Shown piece after piece: positions 32,875 through 44,800 of a stretch of DNA of 64,000 bases. A model generated the notes under the pieces. The model was given only the letters and a program-made list of their open reading frames with translations. It did not search any database and was not told the DNA's origin. The stretch is from Vitrella brassicaformis. Its lineage: Eukaryota > Sar > Vitrellaceae. The translations under genes and the position numbers were made by a program. The stretch covers positions 113,375 to 177,374 of the forward strand of contig CDMY01001000.1 in the NCBI GenBank assembly GCA_001179505.1. Reading direction: 5' to 3'. The first letter of the stretch is position 1. Each line of letters begins with the position of its first letter.

Positions 32875-34545
32875 TGTGGGTGACACACACTCATGTGTGT
32901 GGCCGGGGGCTCCTCACTCGTGAAGTGGCTGACTGTGGGCTTTGGTTTTGGGCGAAGTAGGGAGGGTTAGCCGTAGGGGTATTTTGTGTGCGTGTCCCCT
33001 CTCTCCCCCACCGGCTGTCTGTCTGTCTGTCTGACTTTGCGTGTCTGCCTGATGATCCCTGTGCGTGGCCGGTCATTCGGTCGCCGGCTGGAGGCGACAT
33101 ACGAGTGTGTGCTGTGTTCTGTGTGTGTACTTGAGACAGACTGATGGACGTTTCGCTCAACCACAGACACACCCACTGGATGGGCCTCTTTGTGCCTGCC
33201 GTTGTCGGGATGGTTTATCTCTCACTGTGTGTGTGCCTGTCAGCCGCCCGTGGCCCTTTGTGTCTGCCGTGAGTGTGCTGATGCTGCTGCCTGTGTGCCG
33301 TGCTGTCGGTCGAGAGAGACTTTATGTCTCTCCCACACCCTGCTGACGATCGTTTCTGAGCTGCCATGACGACGGTTTCACTCCTGGCATGACTGCGGCA
33401 CATCGATGGCTTAATGTCACTGTCATGATTTTTATCCAGTGGGCGTCTATCTGGCGGCCTCAAGCTTCGTTGGGGCTCAGCGACGGCCGGCTGATCTCCT
33501 TTGTGTCTGTGACTGTCGGCAGGCAGGCAGACCTCATCGGGGGTGACGAATGTGTGTGTGTGCGTGTGGACATCGACTCGACGTGGCCGTGTCCATCAAG
33601 TTGTGTCGACGAGATGTAATAATGTGTCTCACTGCAGTGACTCAATCGCATCGATCCGTTTGCTATCGACACGTCTAAGCAGTCAGGAAAGATACAGCCG
33701 ACACACACCAGCCCGTCCCCTCCCACGAGGCACTCGCGCTAGCTAGGCAGTCTGCTGCCGAGAAGGGACCATCTAGCCATCCACCGCTCTGTCTGTCTGT
33801 CTGCCTGTCCAGCAGCCGCCCAGCAGCACCAACGAACATCATATCAGAATGGCCGGCTGCTCAAAAGGGCATCTCACATATCAGGCTGTCTGAATTCATC
33901 GGCTGCTCTGTCGTGTGTGCCTCCCTCCCTCTCGCTGGCCAGCTAGCCAGTCAGTCAGCAGCTACACACACGCCATGTCGGCCATTCACACAGCCGATCA
34001 ATGCAAAGGAAAGGCACACAGACAGACACAGGTAGGGCCGCTCGGCTGTCTGTCTATCAGTCGACGGGCCGCCATATGCAGACAAACAAACACAACGAGT
34101 CCCTTTCTATGTCTGTGTCTGTCTGTAGAGAAAGAGAGGAGAGGCCGTTTATCTGACTGACTGACTGACCCGCCGGTGCTCACTTAGCCGCCCCTCACTC
34201 CGCGGCGGGTAAGAGACGCGGAGAGAGAATAGAGTGATCTATCCACACACACACACACACAGACAGACACAGACAGCCGGACGGAGAGATCACTTGACGA
34301 ACAAGCAGACAAAAAGAAAACCAATCAGACAGACACACATACACACACAGAGCGAGAGAAGGCTGTGAGTGGCCGACCGATAAGCAACTCGCCGGCTCCT
34401 CGCTTGTAAGCTCATCGCAGACGGATCTTATAGACAGCCATGACGATACGCTCACTCCATCGCTCAACACCGAGGCACACAGTCAGACAGTCAACGAGGG
34501 AAGAGCCCCCGGCCACACGCATGAGTGTGTGACACACAGCCGCCC
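32875..34545 (+). repeat. Long non-coding repeat block, copy A3
   Basis: Direct copy of block A2 (25075-26890), bounded by the same inverted 3' flanks (plus-oriented near 32898, minus-oriented near 34505). It also lies between two convergent FKBP-like genes. Differences are small indels and microsatellite lengths. Confidence 0.8.
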
Positions 34546-34573
34546 CCATCTGTGTGTGTGTGTGTCCACTGTC

Positions 34574-35237
34574 CTACTCTATGCTGATCAACCGCAGCTG
34601 ATAGTAGCGGCCGAAGTATCCGGCTGGCAGTAAGATTTGCCTGACCTCCCCCACACTCATCGACAGCAGCGCCTCCTGGAACAACGCACCCCGATCAGAC
34701 ACACGACACACCACCCGACGGTTATCGTATGGCTGTGCCACCCACCCACGGTAATCGTAGGCTTTGTTGTGGCCGTCGAATGCGTCGCGCCACGAAATCC
34801 AGTCGAACTTGACGGTGTCGGTGAGTGTGGGCACTCTGCCGGTGCCGCGCTGCACTACCTTGTGGTATGCGCCACTTGGATAGCGCATGAAGTTGTCAGG
34901 AATGTTGCCATTGCTGGCCGCATCTCCTCCTCCCCCCGCTGCAGCCGCGGCTGCTGCCGGCTGCTGTGGCCCGTTGTGATCGTCCTGACGGCGTCGCTTG
35001 GTACTGACAGATGGCCTGACACACAGAATGGCATACCAAGTCAGAAATGCCCAACACGACTGTGTGCGGCTCAGTCGCTCACTGGTGGTGTTTGAAGCAG
35101 AACTTGACATCTCTGTTGAATGACGGGTGAGAGATGGCCACTCGCTGCCCTCTGACGTCCATCTCATAGCCGCCATGGCCGTCCTCATAGACAAAATGAC
35201 CACCGAACTCAAACACCTCCACGAGGCGGTCACTCAT
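34574..35237 (-). CDS. GDR module plus FKBP-like domain
   Basis: Reverse-strand coding exons are 35237-35083 (exon begins 35244) and 35015-34574, joined in phase 2. A leader exon in the promoter block ends at 35335. The first module reads MSDRLVEVFEFGGHFVYEDG, GGYEMDVRGQRVAI and VKFCFKHHQ. A basic linker KRRRQDDHNGP and an Ala/Gly-rich run follow, then NFMRYPSGAYHKVVQRGTG, WRDAFDGHNKAYDYRG, RVSDRGALFQEALLSM and YQLRLISIE. Relative to other copies a short insertion (AQPYDNRRVV) duplicates the RG-V segment. KRRR could be a nuclear signal. Confidence 0.75.
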
Positions 35238-35334
35238 GGCTCTCCTGACACGCACACACATGACGCCGCCCATCCACAGTGACGCATCGCCTGGCATCGC
35301 GTCAGATCTTCTTTCTCATTTCGGCGGTACTGAC

Positions 35335-35690
35335 CTCTACTGCAGCGCTGCGGCCGATGAGTGATCTGCCAAAGCGACTTCTGATGTCGGTCAAGCAGCC
35401 CACTCAGCTCACTATCAACACGCCTCAGCCCTGAGCTGACACCGCTTCTCTTCTCTCCCTTCGGCGTCAAGCTCGCATGAGGCGGTGAATTGCAGCAGGG
35501 TGCCGCAGAGTGAAAGAAGAAGGAGAAGAGAGCATCAGGTGGGATAGACGAAGCAAAAACAATAGAGAAACACACAGGTCCGTTCCCTTCGGTGTCTGTC
35601 TGTCTGTCTGTCTGTGTGGTTCAGGTACTGCCGGTGTTGCGGTGCGACGATGGAGGCCGAGTTGGCCGTTGTTTGTGCCGCTTAGCGACT
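35335..35690. promoter_or_regulatory. Shared bidirectional promoter/leader block, copy P2, with truncated BTB start
   Basis: Reverse leader exon ends at a donor at 35334; TCAAGCTCGCA lies at 35467-35477. The forward side continues into the BTB start codon context (ATGGAGGCCGAGTTGGCC at about 35650), but the frame ends at TAG after eleven codons and the rest of the BTB gene is missing. The next gene downstream is unrelated to BTB, so the promoter appears to have been captured. Confidence 0.6.
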
Positions 35691-35787
35691 GTAAGAGGGC
35701 AGCGACCGACCGGAAGCCTGTTGATGCTGCAAACACCTGCTTCTTTGTGTGTTTCTGTTCACGCCAGGGCTCAGTACTACTACGGCC

Positions 35788-36888
35788 ATGCAGCCGACTG
35801 GTGCGACGCCCTCATCCCAGCCTTCCCCTTCGTCGGTCCCCTCTCTGCTCGGCATGGCCATCGGCAGGGCGGCCGACATGGCCATGTCGCCTCACGCCGC
35901 CAGACGGGATGCACTCCGCTCTCTCATCGCCACGATCAAGAGCAGCCACCCCCACAAAGTGGACATGATGCTGCAGCTCGTCAAGCAGCACGTCGAGGCG
36001 GTCATGAGTCGTCTGGGCGTGCAAGACGTCCTGGACTTCGACATCGTTGATCTGGAGGGCGGCATGAAGGTGGCCTACGTGCTTGCAGCCGGCAGTGGCG
36101 AGGAGTGGCGGGCGATGGGGCAGTTCATTCGGCTGGCCGCCATCTACCGGCTGACCCCCAGTGCGGCTCTGCCCCTGCGGCTGTCGGCTCACTCGTGGGA
36201 GATGGCGACATTCCACGAGCTGCCCCTGGCTATGGCCATCTACCGCCTCTTCGGCCACCTACTCAACTACAAGGGGACCAGCCTGGCGCTGCAGCTGTCG
36301 GATCGGCGCTATGGGGGCTATCGGATCGGCGACAAGACGTTTCGCGTGGTGCCTCTTGGTGATCTGCCGGGCGGCCATCCCTATGCTGACAGCTACAAGC
36401 GGAGCGACCCTGCCGTCCGAGACCCCGGTCGCCGCCCTGACCTCTATCCCACCTTCTCGGCGTTTCTGCTGCGCATGGTGGTCTCCTGCTGGAGGGATGA
36501 AGATGGGGTGGGTCAGAGGCGGGTGCTCCTCGCGCGCCGTGGTGACCCTCGCCGTGGCCGTGTGCTCACCGAGGGCATCCCGGGAGATCTGGGCATCGCT
36601 GTGGACCATCGTCACGACCATGGCAATCTGAATGCTGCTGATGCAAGAAATTATCGATTGGTGATAGTGAGCGGCTTTAGGCCGGGCGAGACCGCTGCTG
36701 TCCATCTGGTGGGGGAGCTGGGCGTGGGGGGGTACGCCATCCATCTCTTGACGACCGAGGCACCTGTCGACGATCCGTCTGAGCTGCCCGCCCAGCGCTT
36801 CCCGCTGTCGATGCCCCTGTGGTGTGGCGTACTGCGGCACTTCAACCTGGAGACCGATGTTATCAATGAGGGGTTGTGGTTGTTATGA
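35788..36888 (+). CDS. Unrecognised 366-residue protein under a BTB-family promoter
   Basis: One long exon begins after acceptor CACGCCAG at about 35766, with ATG at 35788 and TGA at 36886-36888. The Ser/Pro-rich start is followed by helical sequence (RRDALRSLIATIKSSHPHK, MMLQLVKQHVEAVMSRLG) and a conserved-looking globular part (FRVVPLGDLPGGHPYADS, FLLRMVVSCWRDEDG, YRLVIVSGFRPGE, PLWCGVLRHFNLETD). No family is recognised. Strong codon bias and the lack of stops over 1.1 kb support a real gene. Its 5' region is the truncated BTB promoter block P2. Confidence 0.7.
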   Translation: MQPTGATPSSQPSPSSVPSLLGMAIGRAADMAMSPHAARRDALRSLIATIKSSHPHKVDMMLQLVKQHVEAVMSRLGVQDVLDFDIVDLEGGMKVAYVLAAGSGEEWRAMGQFIRLAAIYRLTPSAALPLRLSAHSWEMATFHELPLAMAIYRLFGHLLNYKGTSLALQLSDRRYGGYRIGDKTFRVVPLGDLPGGHPYADSYKRSDPAVRDPGRRPDLYPTFSAFLLRMVVSCWRDEDGVGQRRVLLARRGDPRRGRVLTEGIPGDLGIAVDHRHDHGNLNAADARNYRLVIVSGFRPGETAAVHLVGELGVGGYAIHLLTTEAPVDDPSELPAQRFPLSMPLWCGVLRHFNLETDVINEGLWLL

Positions 36889-38716
36889 GTGTCGGCGAGG
36901 GTCAGGTCTGTCTGTCAGACTGACTGTGTGCCGTGAAACGATGAGTGTTTTTGTCAGACTGACTGACTGCATGGCTCCACTCGTGTGGTGAACGAATGAA
37001 TTGATCACACACCGAAGAGAAAGAGAGAGAGGGAGTCCATGATGCCCACAGTCCCTGCAGCAAGTAGCAGCAAGCTATCTAACGCAGCCTCACACAGACG
37101 CACAGAGCCTGGCTTCCCCTTCTCTTCCCTCAGGGAATAAGTCTAGCGGCACGGCAGTATGCTTTACAACCGCCGAAATCCCACTAGTGAATGGCCCATC
37201 CATCCATCCATCCACCGCTTTGCCTTGCATAATCCGGTTTGTCGACATGCGCACGTCGTGCAGATCGTGATCTAGAAAACCGAGGATAATCCGTTTGTCA
37301 AAATAGAAAGAGCAGGCTCCCTTTGTCTGTCGAGGGAATCATGCCGACAAAGGTCATACATGGTCGATCATTCGAACTCGCTATATTGAGAAATGGACTT
37401 TTGTACTGAAGTCGGACTTTTGACAATTTTCTCCACGAAACGCTTTGCAGTGATACTCTGCTCTCGTTCGTCGTTGCCACAGAGACACACACCGAGTGAC
37501 ACATGTTCCAAAACAGGACAAGAAAATCGTCCACAGCGAAGACAATCAGCTTGAAGAAAATCAGCACCAGCCAACAGTCACACCCCCACCCCCCCCTCTG
37601 CGTGTCGGACATGAAGTGTGGGTGCGTGTCGATGCATCACTTTTGCATACATGGAGAGGACCGGGGTCGCATGCTCATGTAGACAGACACCGAGACAGAA
37701 TGGTGGCCGATCGTTTGATAGACAGCCGAAGCGGTAAGAGCTTGGTTGGCTGCACCCACGACCACACACACACACACACACGGCTTCCGAGCGACCCAGT
37801 ATGGATGGATGTCTCCCTTTTCCGCCCTATGGGTCGGCTGCGCAGATGCTGACACAACAAAGTCCACGTGTTCACGCCCGTACGTCAGGTGCAGAGTGCC
37901 GTCACCTGCACTCACAAACAAATACACACACACATACATACATACATACACGCTGCGATACGTATACATGATAAACGCCCATCTTCTGTACCTCATCATC
38001 TTCCGTACGGACATATACAATGTCGTGTAGCTGGCTTTTTCGTTTCTCACTCATCTCTGATTGACACCCTTGACACCCTTTTTGTGTTGACGAGATGCGT
38101 TTCCGCATATCATGTCCCGATTGAATCGATGCGTCCAATGTTAGTGGCTCATTGATTGATGTCTATTTACACAAACCGCCGTCGTGCACGATGCATCCGA
38201 CAGACACACCAGCCCTCCCCTTCTCCCTAGGCACCCGTGCTGACTAAGCAGTCTGCTGCCGAGAATGAATGAATGAATGAATCCGTCCATCCGCCGCTCT
38301 GCTGTTTGTCTGTCTGTCTGTCTGTCTGTTCCTATGGGCGGCACGCGCAGCCCGCAACACACCCGCAATGCTCACAGACAGCATCCTGTAACCAGCCTGT
38401 CTGGCCACCGAACCGCTGAAAAGACACACCTCGGTGGCCATGTGTGTGTGTGTGTGTGTGCAGGGAAGTCGCTTACACATAGAGGCAAACACAGCACACA
38501 CAGCCGGCCAGCCATGAGTCAGTCAGTCGGCCAGGCGACCACCCGCAGAGAGCACTACAACTAAGCCGAAGGAGGCACCAGACAGACAGTCAGTCAGTCA
38601 GTCAAAGAGGGAGAAGCCCCCGGCCACACACACACTCATGATGATCATCACACACATGAGTGTGCACTCATGTGTGAGACACACAGCCGCCCCCACGTGT
38701 GTGTGTGCACTCTCTC
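36889..38716. other. Long intergenic region
   Basis: No supported gene. The part from about 37290 to 37480 is AT-richer than the rest of the window. A CATA microsatellite lies near 37930-37955, a (GAAT)n run near 38262-38282, and a fragment of the repeat block (AGCAGTCTGCTGCCGAGAA) near 38247. From about 38600 the family 3' flank occurs, with an inserted ATGATGATCATCA palindrome. Confidence 0.6.
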
Positions 38717-39362
38717 CTACTCTATGCTGACCAAACGCACCTCAACGTAGCGGACTAACCATCCGGGTGGCGTTATGATTCGCCTAACCTCCCCCACCCT
38801 CATCGACAGCAACGCCTCGCGCAACCACTCACCCCGATCAGACACACTAGACACCGCCCCACGCTTATCGATGACTTTGTCCTGGCCGTCGAATGCATCA
38901 GCCCACCCGACGTGGTCGAACTTGACGCGGTCGGTGGCCTTGGGCACTCTGCCCGTGCCGAGAGCGAGGACCTTGTGGTATGCGCCACTTGGATAGCGCA
39001 TGAAGTCATCAGGGATGTTGCCATTGTTGCCATTGCTGACCGCCGCTCCCCCGCCCACTGCTGCAGCCGCTGCTGCTGCGGCTGCTGCTGCTGGCCCGTT
39101 GTGGTCGTCTTGACGGCGGCGCTTGGCACCACCGACAGACGGCCTGACACACAAAAGGGCAGCGAGTCAGTCAGTCAGAGTGCAACACACCTGTGTGTGG
39201 CTCGGCCGCTCACTCGTGGTGGTGTTCGAAGCAGAACTTGATGTGCGAATGGAAGGAAGGCTTGATGGCCACCCGCTGCCCCGTGACGTCCGCCTCATAG
39301 CCGCCATGGCCGTCCTCATAAACGGCACAGCCGTCCAGCAGTCCGACAACACGGTCACCCAT
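38717..39362 (-). CDS. GDR module plus FKBP-like domain
   Basis: Reverse coding exons 39362-39214 (exon begins 39369) and 39143-38717, phase 2; leader exon ends at 39455. The first module reads MGDRVVGLLDGCAVYEDG, GGYEADVTGQRVAI and IKFCFEHHHE. The linker has KRRRQDDHNGP and an Ala run. The domain reads FMRYPSGAYHKVLALGTGRV, FDHVGWADAFDGQDKVID, SVSDRGEWLREALLSM, VGEVRRI and VEVRLVSIE. The usual QEGTG is ALGTG here. It is closely related to the 34.6-kb copy. Confidence 0.75.
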
Positions 39363-39439
39363 GGGTCTCCTGCACACACACACACACACATGACGCCGCC
39401 CATCCACAGTGACGCATCGCATCAGATCTTCTCTCTCCT

Positions 39440-39746
39440 TTCGGCGGTGCTCACCTCTGCTGTGTTGCGGCTGATGAGTGATCTGCCAAAGCGACTTCTG
39501 ATATCGGTCAAGCAAACCACTCAGCTCACTATCGACACGCCTCAGTCCTGAGCTGACGCCGCTGTTTTCTCCCTTTGCCAAGCTCGCACCACCCGGTGAT
39601 ACTCAAACTGAAAAAGGAAGAGGGAGCATCAGGTCGGATAGACGAAGCGATTAAGCAATAGAGAAACACACAGGTCCGTTCACATCGGTCTGTGTGTGTG
39701 TGTGTGGTTCAGGCACTGCCTCTGCGAGAGATCTGTTGCGCTGTGG
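39440..39746. promoter_or_regulatory. Shared bidirectional promoter/leader block, copy P3
   Basis: Matches P1 and P2. The reverse leader exon ends at 39455; CCAAGCTCGCA is at 39578-39588. The forward side runs through GTCCGTTCACATCGG and a (TG)n GGTTCAG acceptor to the BTB start at 39747. Confidence 0.6.
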
Positions 39747-41373
39747 ATGGAGGCCGAGTTGGCCGCTCGCCAGTTCAGCGCCCATGCGATTCTCAATGAG
39801 CTGCACGTGCCCGTGACGGCCATCGGTGACGCCATCAGCCAGCTGCACGCACAGATCCGCCAGGCTGACGAGGACGCCCAGCGAGAGCGGCAGCACCACG
39901 GCGCATCGGACCCCTCGGCGGCCTCGCCTGACGACACTTTGCTGCTGAATGTGGGCGGCCATCTGATGAGCGTCAGGCGGCACCACATGACTCAGGGAGA
40001 GGGGGTGGAGGGCACTCGGCTGGCGGCCCTCTTCGGGGGCTGCTGGGAGGACCGACTCGTCAAGGACGACAGCCAGCGGGTGTTCGTCGACATCTGCCCA
40101 AAGGCCTTCAAGGCCATCCACAAGGCCATCCTCAATGCGGAGACCCTTCGCAGCGCCGGCAAAGCGGCGTCGGTCGGCCATCTGCTCAATGAAGTGGCCA
40201 AGCGCGACAAGGGTGAGGGCAATGAAGGCGATGACACAGTCTTCTTGTGTCGTCATTCCGTCTTTGGCTGTCTGTGTGGTGTGTGTGTCGCAGGCCGCCA
40301 CGGCTTCTGGGTCAAGCTAATGATGACGCCTCTCGACAAGGATGCCACGGAAGCCGCTGATTCTTCACCTGCCGATAGTGTGCCCACCGGATCGCTGACC
40401 AACAGCCCCACCGAGGCGGCGGCCGCCCTCAAGGCGATGGAGGACATCGTCAAGTCATTCGCCAACGAGAAGGCCCGGCTAGAGCGGCAGCTGCGGGCCG
40501 CCAACACACGACGCGACAATCTCGACAAAGAGATTCAGGTGACGACATGAGCAGAGAGGGAGGGAAATGTCTATTGGTCTGATGGTTGTGGCTGTGTGTG
40601 TGTCTCTCAGGCCGTCGAGCCCTTTCTGCTGCCTCTGAGTGGCGGCGATGCCATTCGGTCGGTCGAGGTGTGTGGACAGCTCATCTCGACCACTCAGTCC
40701 ACTGTGGACGAAATGGGCGACATCGCACTCAGCCACCGATTTGACCTGTGAGCCCATCACACCAACACACAAACGACACACACTGATGTGCTTCTCACTG
40801 TTTGTGTGCCGTCAGGTGGTCCAGCAGCCGGGCGGTGGAGGTGGTCGATCGCGACCACATCGGCCGCATGGTCGACTACTACCGCAGAAAGCGACTCGGC
40901 GCCTCGCCCGCCGACATGGCCGCCGTGCTGACGATGGCTGGCGAGACAGATCAGGAGCCATTTGACGTCAACGCGGCCATGTACGGCCTTGTCAGGACCG
41001 ACACACCCACACCGCAGGCCAGGTAAAGCCCAACAGGGAGCAGACGGCAGCAATTGGCCATCTTGGTTCCGTTCTTCTCAGTGTGGCCCCTCGGACCGGC
41101 ACACTGCCATCGTCTGGCTGTCGATATGAGGTGGTGCAGGAGGGCACCGGCAGAGTGCCCACAGGGGAGGACCGCATCAAGATCGACATCGTCTACTGGC
41201 GTGATGCATTCGAAGGCCAGGACAAAAGCTGGGAACGCCGTGGCTGGGTGACTGGTGTGTCTGATCGGCCTGTGTGGTTGCATGAAGCATTGCTGTCGAT
41301 GCGGACGGGAGAGACTAGGCGAATCAAATTGTCACCCACGTATGTTCAGCTGCGTTTGATCAGCATAGAGTAG
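39747..41373 (+). CDS. BTB/T1 (KCTD-like) protein fused to FKBP-like domain, copy 2
   Basis: Exons 39747-40212, 40294-40538, 40611-40747, 40816-41022 and 41082-41373 match copy 1 in structure and phase. The sequence is very similar to copy 1 over the BTB part (LLNVGGHLMSVRRHHMTQGE). The FKBP-like exon is more diverged: VAPRTGTLPSSGCRYEVVQE, YWRDAFEGQDKSWERRG, VSDRPVWLHEALLSM, RTGETRRIKL and VQLRLISIE. Divergence is thus higher in the terminal exon than in the BTB exons, suggesting separate exchange or relaxed constraint there. Confidence 0.82.
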
Positions 41374-41840
41374 GAGAGAGTGCACACACACAGGTGGGGG
41401 CGGCTGTGTGTCACACTGATGTGTGTGGTCGGGGGCTCTTCACTCGTTGGCCTGGCTGACTATGTGTCTGAGATCTGAGTGGCGAAGAGGAAGTCCCTTG
41501 TGATCTTTGTCAGCCATATCTATGCGTGGATGTGTCGTGAATTGTCCAGCGTGTGCAAGGGCAGGGGTGTATGGGCACACATTGAGAAGGGCGCATTTTA
41601 ATCTGTGCGTTGATGTCGGTGTGCATGTCTAGTCATGCCGTGAGCTTTATCGGACCGTGATGACGCTTTCCGGTGTAGCATTAGCATGTTGGCCGCTGAC
41701 ACACACATCCGGCCATGAATGCTCTCCTACCCTCATCCATCTCACACACAAAACGCTCCCACAAATCACAACCGCCACGCACGCAGAGAGAGAGAGAGAG
41801 AGAGATGAGGCAAACGACTTATCAGCTGATGACGGCTTAT
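41374..41840. other. Intergenic, part of a large inverted duplication
   Basis: The family 3' flank (GTGTGGTCGGGGGCTCTTCACTCG written in part as GGTCGGGGGCTCTTC) is at about 41425. The segment 41465-41615 (AGTGGCGAAGAGGAAGTCCC..., TCAGCCATATCTATGCGTGG) is the reverse complement of about 59005-59155, next to BTB copy 3. No gene seen. Confidence 0.6.
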
Positions 41841-44800
41841 CTATCGTCCCTGATCCCCCCACTTAGCATGCGCCCGCCAGTCGGGCACAACCCTGTCCAT
41901 CATATTGACAAACTGGTGCATCGCCTCACGACATGGCAGGCCATCCAGAGCGTGCCATGCCGACCACTTCGAGCGCTCCACCTAGACACAGACATACACA
42001 CACGTCTCTTTGTGTGTCTGCCATCAGTTGACGTTACAATGTTGAGAAAAGACGGCGGCTCTGGGCGGTCGTCACCGGCTGTCGCCTGCTTGTACAACTA
42101 CATACATCCACGCAGACAGACAGACAGGAGACACACCCGAGGGCAGGCAATCCTCTGTCTCTATGTCTCTCGGTCTCTTCGCCGTACGGCGTATAGTTTG
42201 AGCTTCTGGTCGTTGGTGACGTGCACGCCCGGCAGCTCCCTGCGGCCCTCAACGACGTCCAGCGCATACTCCCATGCTATCGGGAACTCCCTCTCATATC
42301 GATGCTCCTGCACACAGGCAGATGTGAAGAGGGACACGTATGCCCACGAACTCATCCGTCTTTCTATGTCTACTTCGGACGACAGGACAAGGTCCGCTCG
42401 TGGGATGGTTGGTCTTTCGGGGATGAGGAAGTCGGCCGCTGCTGCTGCTGACGACAACATATGTTCAAGTCGCGTCGGCTGCCTTCCCTCATCTCTGCAC
42501 ACGAGCATGGACAAGTTCTTGTTGCTGGAGACACTCGTTGAAGCGCACCTCTCTTCGAGTGTTGGGATCTCATCCACGCGGTCCTCCCCGACCCCCTCTT
42601 CAACCATGGCTGCCACCTGTGTCTTCTTGCTCTCGCCCCCCATCACGCCACTCATCGCCACTTGCAGCTTCTTGTCCTCCCCAGACGGTTGCTGTCGCCC
42701 GTCAGTCATCCCATCCATTGCCACCTGGGTCTTCTTCTCTTCTGTCTGGGCGGCCGGCTGCTTTTTGTCCTCAGATACCCACTCACGAGAAAACGCACCC
42801 AAGATACGCATTCGCGGGGCGGTGGAAGCATCTGTTAAGATGAGAGAAGAGACATGTCTAGGTCTGTATGTGTTTGTTGGTATCTCTGACGCACCTCTGC
42901 TGGCGAGTGGGGTTGGCGCTGATGTGGGAGGAGGCTGTGGCAGGTCTATCGGCACGGACGGATGATCCAGTGTGCGATTGGTGTCCCTGAATGACTGCAA
43001 CACACAAGCAGAGACACGATCTATTGGAGACGCTAAACAAGCAGACAATAGGCATGTGCACGTACCTGGTATGTGAGCTGCTGTGTGTTGTTGGTCATGT
43101 CGTGCAGCCGCTGAATCAGCAGCGATGACGCCGGCGTGGGCAGAAGGGCCTTGGGCGTGTAGCCGTGGATCGCCAGCTCGTGTCTGAGTTGTGTGAAGTC
43201 GGCTCTGACGATACCCAGTGCATTGGCGAGCTCTCTCAGCGTGGCGTGGGCTGCCTCTCTGTAGTGATAGAGCACATCGACGCGGGACATGATCTCGCGA
43301 AGCACCTTGTGCATGTCGCCTAAACACGTATACGTATACAATACATACGTACACACGGACATACACACGTATACGTACCAACATTCATGTGTACGATATT
43401 GTTTCGTTCTTTTCGTCTACCTTCTTGGCTGTTCTTGACTTCTAGGTATGAAGTCATCTCATGCAGCGCCTGGAGTCTCGCCCGGTCGTCAGACCTGCTG
43501 ATGATGCATCCACTTCATTGATTCAGTGATTGATTCCCTTGGTGAGTCACCTTTCGACAGTGAGTGCTTCGATCGATCGCTTCAGCTGCCGCACACAGTG
43601 AACCAGCATCAGGCTCTCACTGTGCGGTGAGCCATCACCTCTTTCCCCATCTCTCTCATCCCCTCTTTCACTGCACACAGCACAGCTATTCAATACACAA
43701 GAGTGTCTCATCTGTCTGGTGGAAGCTATCTGTGTGCTGACATGGTGGTGTCTAGGGCCAGCATGTGTCCCTGCAGAGCACTCTGTGTGGCAAAGAAGGC
43801 CGCGTCGCTCAGCGCCTCCTCGTGTTTGGCAATCAGCTGGTGGAATGAATCCGCGCGCTTCTCCAACGCGAGAAGACGGAGCTCACAACCTGCCGGCACA
43901 AACACAGAGAGAGAGGGAGACATGCACGAAGGAGAGGACGACATCGTGTGTGGTAAGGACAGGTACCTTTGATCTTCTGTGACGGATCAGTGTCACTCAG
44001 AGGATTGACAGCCCGCTTGATCGTGTCCGCATGCTTCAGACAAAACTCCGAGAATTGGTCGAACAGCCCCGCCCTCTCCTGTTGGATAGTATTCTGCAGC
44101 GTCACGAAGTCTCTTTTGGCGATGGCAATGTCCTCCCTCAAGCCGCCCAGCTGCAGCTGCACGGCGCGGTAGCACTCGTCGAGGCCCGACGTGCCGGGAT
44201 CGGGAAAGTTATCGCCGAACTTGGAGATGAAGAGGTCGTGTTCCGCCTGCAGCACGTCCAGCTGATTCTTGAGAGCCGCCACCGTCTTGCTGTCAGTTTC
44301 GGCGTCGGTGTGGCCCTCCCTTGGTTGAAATGGCATCGGCATTTGTGCTTCGTCTGGGGGACGGTGGATGACTTCCTCCCGAACAGCAACAGGCTCTGTG
44401 TGTCCTCTCGAAAGCCGTCTGTCGAGAACATGTGGCCGTCTGTCGCTGCCCATAATCCCTCTCACGGCCTCGGTGCACCACTCGACGCGCGGAAAGAGTG
44501 TGTCCTCACACTGGCGGATAAAGGCCGACAGCGCCCCCACTTCATTCCACAGGCTGGTGAACTCCTCCGAGAGAATAGTGCCGTCCTCGGCTGTCCTTGG
44601 TTTGCGTGGAGGTCGCTGATTGAGCGCCCTGGCCCACGAATGCTGCGCGTTGGCCGCCGTCTTCTTGATGGATTCCGTCGCTTCTTCTGTCATTTCCCTT
44701 ATCTGCTGCTCGCAAGCGGCCACATAGCTGCTGAGCTGTTCCTTGGCTTGGTCAGTCTCCCGGAAGCACTTCGCCATCTCTTCCCGAATCGCCTTTTTGC

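Noticed and set aside
25075-34545. Blocks A2/A3 as an autonomous transposon or retroelement
   Set aside because: No transposase, reverse transcriptase or integrase frame, and no clear target-site duplication could be seen by eye.
35340-35480. Conserved leader reading as VDSELSGLLDR...SLWQITHRPQ in several copies
   Set aside because: Joined to the next exon it meets a stop before the module start codon (GAGAGCCATGAGTGA), so it is more likely an untranslated leader; the open frame is probably chance plus recent duplication.
37298-37612. Reverse frame in AT-richer intergenic DNA
   Set aside because: No homologous motif, no splice context, weak start; likely chance.
42161-43384. A 407-codon uninterrupted reverse frame
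   Set aside because: It runs through clear introns of the ACB gene; only part of it is in the coding frame. The spliced model fits the ACB motif order better.
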